A stretch of 7,379 nucleotides of DNA from Clostridiaceae bacterium. Lineage in GTDB: Bacteria > Bacillota > Clostridia > Oscillospirales > Acutalibacteraceae. Made by a program: the position numbers and the translations under genes. The notes under the pieces were generated by a model that had not been told where the DNA came from, made no database searches, and saw nothing but the letters and a program-made list of their open reading frames with translations. Position 1 is the first letter of the stretch. Every line of letters starts with the position of its first letter. The stretch lies in NCBI GenBank assembly GCA_904501895.1, contig CAJGCX010000084.1, forward strand, positions 1 to 7,379. Direction: 5' to 3'. This document shows, piece by piece, positions 1 to 4,984 of this stretch.

Positions 1-1100
1 AGACGACGAGCCTGTGCATCACCAAGGTTTGAGCAAGAGCCAACCTCAAAATATTTCTGCTGACGTGGACTCCATGCCTCAACGTCACAACTCTTAACCT
101 TTAAATCTGCAAGGTCTCCTGAACAACATTCAAGTGTTCTTACAGGAATATCAAGTGAACGGAAGAAATCAACTGAATTCTGCCAGAGCACATCGTACCA
201 CTTCATACTGTCCTCAGGCTTACATACAACTATCATTTCCTGCTTTTCAAACTGATGAATTCTGTAAACGCCACGCTCTTCAATACCGTGTGCGCCAACT
301 TCTTTACGGAAGCAAGGTGAATAGCTTGTAAGTGTCTTTGGAAGCTCATTTTCAGGAGTGAATGTATCAATAAACTTACCAATCATTGAGTGCTCACTTG
401 TACCGATAAGATAAAGGTCTTCACCCTCAATCTTATACATCATATTTTCCATTTCTGCGAAGCTCATAACACCTGTTACAACGTCGCTACGAATCATAAA
501 TGGTGGAATGTAATAAGTAAAGCCACGGTCAATCATAAAATCTCTTGCATAAGAGAGGATTGCTGAATGAAGTCTTGCAATATCACCACAGAGATAGTAG
601 AAGCCGTTACCACTTGTCTTTCTTGCAGAGTCAAGGTCGATACCGTTAAGGTTTTCCATAATATCAACGTGATATGGTACTTCAAAATCAGGTGTTACAG
701 GCTCACCGTAACGCTGAATTTCAACATTTTCACTATCGTCCTTACCGATTGGAACGCTGTCGTCAATAATATTTGGAATTACAAGCATAATCTTTCTGAT
801 TTCTGCTTCTAACTCTGTTTCCTTAACCTGAAGTGCAGCTAATTCGTCAGCCATATCCTTAACCTTCTGCTTAACTACCTCTGCCTCTTCACGCTTACCC
901 TGTGCCATAAGTCCGCCGATTTCCTTACTTACGGAATTACGAAGGCCACGAAGCTCGTCTGCTCTGCCTTTTGCTGCTCTGTACTCAGCATCAAGCTCGA
1001 TTACCTTGTCAACCAAAGGAAGCTTATCGTCCTGAAACTTTTTCTTTATATTTTCCTTAACCACTTCTGGGTTAGTTCTTAAAAATTTAATGTCTAACAT
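1..1100 (-). CDS. serS: Seryl-tRNA synthetase, 3' end cut by window edge
   Basis: This cytoplasmic class II synthetase charges tRNA-Ser with serine. The reading frame opens at an ATG and gives 366 codons without a stop before the window edge; bacterial SerRS is about 425-430 residues, so roughly 60 C-terminal residues are missing. Residues 1-105 form the N-terminal coiled-coil arm that grips the tRNA long variable arm (MLDIKFLRTNPEVVKENI start, then an Arg/Glu/Lys-rich helical stretch). The catalytic part shows GTSEHSMIG (233-241), motif 2 around SPCFRKEVGAHG (261-272) and HQFEKQEM (282-289), and the serine-pocket segment EVGSCSNLGDAQARR (352-366). The start follows parB by 12 nt, and its Shine-Dalgarno (AAGGTGG) overlaps the parB stop, so it is co-transcribed with parAB. 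No T-box leader fits in that gap. The motif 2 loop differs from the B. subtilis and E. coli form. Identification is secure. Confidence 0.96.
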   Translation of the reverse strand, partial: MLDIKFLRTNPEVVKENIKKKFQDDKLPLVDKVIELDAEYRAAKGRADELRGLRNSVSKEIGGLMAQGKREEAEVVKQKVKDMADELAALQVKETELEAEIRKIMLVIPNIIDDSVPIGKDDSENVEIQRYGEPVTPDFEVPYHVDIMENLNGIDLDSARKTSGNGFYYLCGDIARLHSAILSYARDFMIDRGFTYYIPPFMIRSDVVTGVMSFAEMENMMYKIEGEDLYLIGTSEHSMIGKFIDTFTPENELPKTLTSYSPCFRKEVGAHGIEERGVYRIHQFEKQEMIVVCKPEDSMKWYDVLWQNSVDFFRSLDIPVRTLECCSGDLADLKVKSCDVEAWSPRQQKYFEVGSCSNLGDAQARR

Positions 1101-1112
1101 CTTTATTCCACC

Positions 1113-1973
1113 TTATTTGTCAAATTCTTTAGCGAGTTTTGTTAAATCTTCTTTTCCGAAGAACTCAAATTCAAGAGTTCCTTTATTACCTGACGATGAT
1201 AAATACACCTTAACTTTTCTGCCGAGGAGATTTGTAAGAGCAATTTCAACCTCGTCATAATATTTATCACGCTTTTTGTCACGCTTTGCAGGTTTTGGTT
1301 TTTCACCCTGAGAAGCGTATTTAACCATTTTTTCAACCTGACGTACTGATAATTCCTGAGCAACAGTTGCCTGTGCAATTCTCAGCATTTCCTTTTCGTC
1401 GTCAAGTCCTAATAATGCTCTTGCATGACCTGCTGTAATCTTACCTTCACTTAATATCTGAAGAACAGGTGAGGGGAGCTTTAATAATCTCAATGTATTT
1501 GTTACTGCAGTTCTTGATTTACCTACTTTGTCAGCAGCCTCTTCCTGAGTAAAGCCATAAGATTCAATAAGTGATTTAAGACCTTCTGCCTCTTCAACCG
1601 GACTTAAGTCCTCACGCTGAAGATTTTCGATAAGAGCAAATACACTTGCTTCCTCGTCACTCATTTCTCTTATTGTAACAGGTACTTCGTGAAGTCCTGC
1701 CATTCTTGCTGCACGCCAACGACGTTCACCTGCGATAAGCTGATAGCTACCGTCTGACATTGGTCTTACAAGGATTGGCTGAATAATGCCATTCTGCTCA
1801 ATACTCTTTGCAAGCTCTTCAAGTCCGTTTTCGCTGAAAACCTTTCTTGGCTGATTTCTGTTAGGCTCAATTTCGTTGATATTAAGCATTGCTCCGGCAT
1901 TTCCGTTTTCTTCTGCCGAATTATCAAGGAAAAGAGCGTCCATACCTCTGCCTAATCCGCCTTTTTTTGCCAT
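1113..1973 (-). CDS. parB: Chromosome-partitioning protein ParB (Spo0J)
   Basis: ParB is a CTP-dependent DNA clamp that loads at parS, spreads, recruits SMC and stimulates ParA to segregate the origin. At 286 residues it has normal family length. It begins with the conserved GLGRGMDALF segment (7-16), the Lys/Arg-rich tail that contacts ParA. The CTPase/N-terminal domain follows (about 30-130) with NRNQPRK (38-44), GERRWRAAR (82-90) and ENLQREDLSPVEEA (116-129). The helix-turn-helix lies at about 142-167 and GHARALL at 182-188. After a basic linker (225-238) comes the C-terminal dimerisation domain. The parS-type specificity residues are present (R154, T160, G182), unlike its paralogue upstream. 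The ATG is preceded by GAGGTGAAGG and lies 12 nt after the parA stop, so the two are translated from one transcript. Confidence 0.97.
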   Translation of the reverse strand: MAKKGGLGRGMDALFLDNSAEENGNAGAMLNINEIEPNRNQPRKVFSENGLEELAKSIEQNGIIQPILVRPMSDGSYQLIAGERRWRAARMAGLHEVPVTIREMSDEEASVFALIENLQREDLSPVEEAEGLKSLIESYGFTQEEAADKVGKSRTAVTNTLRLLKLPSPVLQILSEGKITAGHARALLGLDDEKEMLRIAQATVAQELSVRQVEKMVKYASQGEKPKPAKRDKKRDKYYDEVEIALTNLLGRKVKVYLSSSGNKGTLEFEFFGKEDLTKLAKEFDK

Positions 1974-1985
1974 TCCTTCACCTCA

Positions 1986-2750
1986 TCACTTCTGCTGTGA
2001 TAAAAATTCCTCTGCAAATTCCGTATAAGCAATTGCACCCTTTGAATTTTTATCGAAATATATAATCGGCTCACCATAAGACGGAGCCTCTGATAATCTG
2101 ACATTTCTCGGAATTGTTGTCTTATAAACCTTGTTAGGGAAGAATTTCTTAATTTCAGTAACAACCTGCTGTGTAAGATTAAGTCTTCCGTCATACATTG
2201 TCTGCAACACACCCTCAAGCTCAATGTGTGGATTATAAAGTCTCTTTACCTGACGGACTGTTGCCATAAGCTGTGCAAGTCCTTCAAGTGCATAGAATTC
2301 ACACTGTACAGGGACTAAAAATGTATCAGATGCTGTAAGCGCATTGATTGTAATAAGTCCTAATGACGGTGGACAATCGAAAAAGATATAATCGTATTTG
2401 TCATAAAGCTGTGCCACAGCCATCTTAAGTCTTGTTTCTCTCTTTTCAAGGTCAATAAGTTCAACCTCAGCACCTGCAAGATTAAGTGACGCAGGTAAAA
2501 TATCCACATTCTTAAACTGTGTCTTTATAACAGCATCATTTGCATTAATGTCCTTAACAAGAACATCATAAGAGGAAAAACCGATTTTTCTCTTGCTTAT
2601 TCCAAAACCACTTGTAGAGTTACCCTGTGGGTCAATATCTGCAAGCAATACCTTATGTCCCTTTGCACCTACTGCAGCTGCAAGGCTTACGGCAGTTGTA
2701 GTTTTTCCCACACCGCCTTTTTGGTTAATAATTGAAACAACCTTTGCCAA
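1986..2750 (-). CDS. parA: Chromosome-partitioning ATPase ParA (Soj), probable TTG start
   Basis: ParA is a deviant-Walker ATPase that binds nucleoid DNA as an ATP dimer and moves ParB-parS complexes; in B. subtilis Soj also regulates DnaA. Numbering from the proposed start, the deviant Walker A KGGVGKTTT is at about 11-19, Walker A' DIDPQGN at 38-44, Walker B YIFFDCPPSLG at 121-131, and the C-terminal segment IPRNVRLSEAPSYGEPI at 214-229. The length of 254 residues matches Soj. The frame stays open to a GTG at 2759, but that codon has no Shine-Dalgarno at a usable distance. A TTG at 2750 has GGAG 8 nt upstream and gives MAKVVSIINQKGG, the usual Soj N-terminus. The stop is a tandem TGATGA. 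The gene heads the parA-parB-serS unit, with a parS site upstream. Confidence 0.96.
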   Translation of the reverse strand: MAKVVSIINQKGGVGKTTTAVSLAAAVGAKGHKVLLADIDPQGNSTSGFGISKRKIGFSSYDVLVKDINANDAVIKTQFKNVDILPASLNLAGAEVELIDLEKRETRLKMAVAQLYDKYDYIFFDCPPSLGLITINALTASDTFLVPVQCEFYALEGLAQLMATVRQVKRLYNPHIELEGVLQTMYDGRLNLTQQVVTEIKKFFPNKVYKTTIPRNVRLSEAPSYGEPIIYFDKNSKGAIAYTEFAEEFLSQQK

Positions 2751-2758
2751 AAATTCCA

Positions 2759-2762
2759 CTCC
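2759..2762 (-). promoter_or_regulatory. Ribosome binding site that selects the parA TTG start
   Basis: GGAG on the minus strand ends 8 nt before the TTG at 2750. It overlaps the GTG at 2757-2759, which therefore cannot use it. This spacing, plus the Soj-like MAKVVSIINQKGG N-terminus, decides the start. Confidence 0.7.
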
Positions 2763-2896
2763 AAAATAATAAAATAAGCATTTTGTATGCCTTTTTGCGT
2801 AATTTTACATAAGTATATCATATAAATTCTAAAAATAAAAGTGAAAATCAATATTTTTTACATTTTTATAACATTTTTCGTATGCTTTTTTCGAAA
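2760..2896. other. AT-rich spacer between parS and parA
   Basis: By hand count, 27 of the 140 bases at 2761-2900 are G or C. It holds the parA promoter, a row of T-tracts (2854-2859, 2863-2867, 2874-2878, 2886-2891) spaced roughly one helical turn apart, and two copies of a CATTTT...GTATGC...TTTTT motif (2779-2796 and 2872-2891). No coding sequence is seen. Confidence 0.7.
2812..2820 (-). promoter_or_regulatory. Extended -10 promoter of parA-parB-serS
   Basis: The minus strand carries TGATATACT, an extended -10 element (TGn plus TATACT, 5 of 6 to consensus). No good -35 hexamer is found 16-18 bp upstream, which extended -10 promoters tolerate. Transcription should start near 2805, giving a leader of about 55 nt to the TTG start of parA. 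No other convincing promoter lies between the upstream terminator and parA. Confidence 0.6.
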
Positions 2897-2912
2897 TGTT
2901 TCACGTGAAACA
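2897..2912. promoter_or_regulatory. parS centromere site, perfect 16-bp palindrome
   Basis: TGTTTCACGTGAAACA is a perfect inverted repeat identical to the consensus Firmicutes parS. It is the loading site for ParB, encoded about 0.9 kb downstream on the same strand. It sits directly after the U-tract of the dockerin-CAP gene terminator and about 80 bp upstream of the parA -10 element, so it lies in a stretch that should be little transcribed. Confidence 0.97.
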
Positions 2913-2944
2913 AAAAGAGACACTGAGTATTACTCAATGTCTCT
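2912..2944 (-). terminator. Rho-independent terminator of the dockerin-CAP gene
   Basis: On the minus strand, just after the stop, AGAGACATTGAGT and ACTCAGTGTCTCT pair over 13 bp (one G-U) around an AAT loop and run straight into a TTTTT tract. The last T base-pairs with the first base of the parS site, so the two elements touch. This closes the dockerin-CAP transcript before parA. Confidence 0.92.
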
Positions 2945-2949
2945 GTAAT

Positions 2950-3798
2950 TTATGCTGGTGTACCAAAAAGCTGGCTACAGCCTACTTTTAATGTACCGTC
3001 ATTAGTGATTAATATTTCAACGCCAAATCCTGTTTCAGTGAATTCACTGTACAATATGTTTTTATAATGCACATCACTATTCTTGAAATTATTGAATAAG
3101 CGCTTTGCAAATGATTTCATATCATCTTCTGTCAATGCCTTTGTCCAATCTGTCACAGTATATGGCTTTTTATAAAACCATGCAATATTCTCACTTATAT
3201 GTGAATATTTATATTCAAGGTCACCTGTCAATACTGATGTATATGACAAACCATTTGGTCTTGTATGGCTAAACTTTTCAAGGCTTTCCTTTGCACGGAT
3301 TCTTGCACCCTTATGAAGGATTTCATTAACTGTTAATTTACCTCTACCATTTTTAGCTCTTTCTTCATTTACAAGTCGGAGAAACTCTGCTTCAAGAACT
3401 CTTCTCATTCTTTCGTCTTCGGAGATTTCTTCTTCCTCAGTTTTATCTGTCACAGGCTCATCTGTTGATGGTTCCTGGGTAGTCGGTTCATCTGCCTCAG
3501 GCTTATCGTCTCCTGGAACGTCTATTACAATTTCATCCTCAAGTCCTGCAACCATTCTCAACACCTTACGAGCATCAACTGCAGTTATAAATCCTGAGTT
3601 ATTAACATCGTAATAAATTTTATCGCCATCTTGAATTGTTTTTTTACCGGCAACAACTAACAATATGTTTCTTGCATCTGCAGCAGAAACGTTACCATCA
3701 TTATTTGTGTCGCCCTTCTTAACAGGTTTTGCAAATGCCATAACAACGCTTGACGCCATCATAACAGTTGCTAAAAATATAGATAGAATTTTTTTCAA
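2950..3798 (-). CDS. Secreted dockerin type I plus CAP (SCP/PR-1) domain protein, probable TTG start
   Basis: This is an exported protein of 282 residues from the proposed start; positions below count from the in-frame ATG at 3813. A signal peptide runs from KK (7-8) through a hydrophobic core to AFA (26-28), a good signal peptidase I site. A dockerin-like pair of calcium loops follows: D35-N37-D39-S43-D46 and D69-N71-S73-T77-D80, the second with Ser for the usual Asp. Next is an acidic Thr/Pro/Glu/Asp linker (97-133), then a CAP domain (137-284) with LVNEERAKNG, FSHTRPNG (H183), ENIA (E208), H249 and NILYSEFTETGFGVEI. Dockerins bind cohesins on scaffoldins or the cell surface; the role of bacterial CAP proteins is mostly unknown. 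It has its own promoter and terminator and is not part of the conserved partition cluster. Its substrate and partner are unknown. TTG at 3798 is preferred because AAGGTGAT is well spaced for it, whereas at 3813 it is not. Confidence 0.9.
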   Translation of the reverse strand: MKKILSIFLATVMMASSVVMAFAKPVKKGDTNNDGNVSAADARNILLVVAGKKTIQDGDKIYYDVNNSGFITAVDARKVLRMVAGLEDEIVIDVPGDDKPEADEPTTQEPSTDEPVTDKTEEEEISEDERMRRVLEAEFLRLVNEERAKNGRGKLTVNEILHKGARIRAKESLEKFSHTRPNGLSYTSVLTGDLEYKYSHISENIAWFYKKPYTVTDWTKALTEDDMKSFAKRLFNNFKNSDVHYKNILYSEFTETGFGVEILITNDGTLKVGCSQLFGTPA

Positions 3799-3801
3799 AA
3801 T

Positions 3802-3809
3802 ATCACCTT
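3802..3809 (-). promoter_or_regulatory. Ribosome binding site that selects the TTG start of the dockerin-CAP gene
   Basis: AAGGTGAT matches the 3' part of the AAGGAGGTGAT Shine-Dalgarno consensus, with ATT between it and the TTG at 3798. The ATG at 3813 has only one base between an AAAGG and itself, which is too close, so the TTG is the better start and puts KK at the signal peptide front. Confidence 0.65.
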
Positions 3810-3837
3810 TCATACCTTTCTGACAAAAAGCCTGTCA

Positions 3838-3866
3838 ATTTTACCACAAGTCGCTACAAATTGCAA
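3838..3866 (-). promoter_or_regulatory. Promoter of the dockerin-CAP gene
   Basis: On the minus strand a TTGCAA -35 (3861-3866), a 17-bp spacer and a TAAAAT -10 (3838-3843) form a vegetative-sigma-type promoter. A TG one base before the -10 makes it an extended -10 element as well. The start point should be near 3831. A short inverted repeat, TGACA/TGTCA (3821-3825 and 3833-3837), spans it and could be an operator or a 5' hairpin. Confidence 0.65.
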
Positions 3867-3902
3867 GTTTTATTTTTTCGTATCATAGTAAAATTTCTAC
3901 AT

Positions 3903-3940
3903 ACAGCAAAAGACCCCTCTTACGAGGAGCCTTTCGCTGT
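3903..3940 (-). terminator. Long hairpin, probable terminator of noc
   Basis: Read on the minus strand, two 17-nt arms pair completely around a GTAA (GNRA) tetraloop: ACAGCGAAAGGCTCCTC with GAGGGGTCTTTTGCTGT, including three G-U pairs. On the plus strand those three positions are A-C mismatches, so the fold favours minus-strand RNA. The stem has the A-rich/T-rich flanks of many terminators, but the T run is inside the stem and no free U-tract follows, so the terminator role is probable rather than certain. Confidence 0.5.
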
Positions 3941-4042
3941 GGATGTGGGGTGTGAAAGAGAAGGATATGGAGTGGCTTTCGCCACGTTTATAAAAACACA
4001 TTATATCGGGGGATATAAGTGGTTTTACCACAAAATATAGTA
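3903..4042 (-). other. Structured noncoding stretch after noc: 3' UTR or candidate small RNA
   Basis: Directly after the noc stop, the minus strand holds three perfect short stem-loops: GTGGT-AAA-ACCAC (4019-4031), TTATATC-CCCC-GATATAA (4001-4018) and GTGGC-GAAA-GCCAC (3972-3985, a GNRA loop). A run without any G (3938-3975) links them to the 17-bp GTAA-loop hairpin. No reading frame of note or known riboswitch consensus was recognised, and no convincing promoter was found for a separate transcript. It may be the 3' end of the noc mRNA, possibly released as a small RNA. Confidence 0.35.
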
Positions 4043-4873
4043 TTATTGATTACTTGCCATTGGTCTGTCCTCAAGCTTCGGAATACGGACTATATACTCA
4101 ACATATTCATCAGTTTCAGTTTTTACTGAATCTGCATCAATTCCTGCTCTGCGGATAGCATCAACAGCGTTATTAAGGGTATTTATGAAAATTCGTATAT
4201 CCTTAAAGCCCTTAAGAATCTGTCTTTTCGGTGTTTCATTTTTACGAAGCATCTGCTCAATAAGTGCTTCACTTTCGCTGACTGTCAGATGTCGGTCAAT
4301 GATTATTGACAAGGCTCTTGCCCTTTGTACCTCATCGTTTAATGAGAGCAACGCTCTTGCATGTCTTTCTGAAAGTCCTGCACGTGAAATCTTATATCGC
4401 ATTTCATCATTGAGCTTAAGTAATCGTAATTTATTTGAAAGTGTTGATTGCGCCTTGCCAAGCTTTTTACAAAGCTCTTCCTGACTCATTCTGTAATCAC
4501 TTATGAGTATAGCCAACGCCTCAGCCTCTTCAAAATAATCTAAATTTTGTCTTTGAAGATTTTCAATTACAGCAAACACTGCAGAATCTGTTTCGGAAAT
4601 ATCGTTTACTATGCACGGAACCTTCGTAAGTCCTATAAGTCTTGCAGCACGAAGTCTTCGTTCGCCTGCGATTAACTCAAGCTTTCCGTTTTCAAGCTGT
4701 CTTACCAATAAGGGTTGTAAGATTCCGTTTGCCCTGATACTTTGTGCAAGTCCCTCAAGCTCATCATAATCAAACCGTCTTCGTGGCTGATTTGGATTTG
4801 GGAGAATATCTGCTTGCGGGATTTGTAAGATTTTATTTTCCGTTTTTGCTTTTTCATAAATGCGTTTTCTCAT
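4043..4873 (-). CDS. noc: Nucleoid occlusion protein Noc (ParB paralogue)
   Basis: Noc binds Noc-binding sites across the chromosome and blocks Z-ring assembly over the nucleoid. The 276 residues share the ParB layout: NPNQPRRRF (26-34), GERRLRAAR (70-78), ENLQRQNLDYFEEA (104-117), helix-turn-helix (129-153) and ERHARALL (169-176). Three things separate it from ParB: the recognition residues Q142, K148, K153 and R170 (the published Noc set); the GKAQSTLSNKLRLL helix; and a C-terminus ending in EYVEYIVRIPK, much like B. subtilis Noc. It also lacks the ParA-interacting GLGRG-type N-terminus. The ATG has GGAGG 10 nt upstream, and no earlier start codon follows the in-frame TAA. Only about 14 residues precede the conserved core, fewer than in B. 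subtilis, so a membrane-targeting amphipathic helix is not evident. It has its own promoter. Confidence 0.93.
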   Translation of the reverse strand: MRKRIYEKAKTENKILQIPQADILPNPNQPRRRFDYDELEGLAQSIRANGILQPLLVRQLENGKLELIAGERRLRAARLIGLTKVPCIVNDISETDSAVFAVIENLQRQNLDYFEEAEALAILISDYRMSQEELCKKLGKAQSTLSNKLRLLKLNDEMRYKISRAGLSERHARALLSLNDEVQRARALSIIIDRHLTVSESEALIEQMLRKNETPKRQILKGFKDIRIFINTLNNAVDAIRRAGIDADSVKTETDEYVEYIVRIPKLEDRPMASNQ

Positions 4874-4909
4874 AAAATCAAAACCTCCGCAGTGCTTGTC
4901 CTTGTCTAA

Positions 4910-4938
4910 ATCATAGCACCACAGAGGTTAATTGTAAA
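4910..4938 (-). promoter_or_regulatory. Promoter of noc
   Basis: The minus strand shows TTTACA (4933-4938), a 17-bp spacer and TATGAT (4910-4915), each 5 of 6 to the vegetative sigma consensus. The start point should be near 4903, about 30 nt ahead of the noc ATG with its GGAGG site. noc can therefore be expressed separately from mnmG-rsmG. Confidence 0.8.
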
Positions 4939-4980
4939 GAAAATCCGTTCGCCTTAATCCCTTATGTATCAACGGTTTTC
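4939..4980 (-). terminator. Possible weak terminator after rsmG
   Basis: On the minus strand GAAAACCGTT and AACGG-A-TTTTC pair with one bulged A around a 21-nt loop, followed by the T-rich run TTTTCTTT. The GC content of the stem is low and the loop is long, so it may be only partly effective or accidental. It lies between rsmG and the noc promoter. Confidence 0.3.
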
Positions 4981-4984
4981 GTCA

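Noticed and set aside
134..812. Two plus-strand open frames (134-331 and 567-812)
   Set aside because: They lie opposite serS, which is conserved throughout; they have no family resemblance and no good ribosome binding sites.
1142..2224. Minus-strand open frames at 1142-1378 and 1952-2224
   Set aside because: They are out-of-frame shadows of parB and parA, whose conserved motifs cover these stretches.
3938..3946. TGTGGATGT, a DnaA-box-like nonamer
   Set aside because: It matches 7 of 9 bases, stands alone, and lies beside a hairpin arm; no cluster of boxes or AT-rich unwinding element indicates an origin here.
3961..3985. GGATATGG, reminiscent of a purine riboswitch core, on the plus strand
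   Set aside because: The other conserved purine-riboswitch segments (such as TTTCTACC at the proper distance) and the P1 stem are absent, and no plus-strand gene follows.
4376..4391. A CACGTG-centred sequence in noc resembling parS
   Set aside because: Only 11 of 16 positions match the parS consensus and one arm is broken; it simply encodes Ile-Ser-Arg-Ala-Gly.
4185..4484. A 99-codon plus-strand open frame
   Set aside because: It is antisense to the helix-turn-helix part of noc and has the Leu/Ser-rich composition of a reverse-strand shadow.
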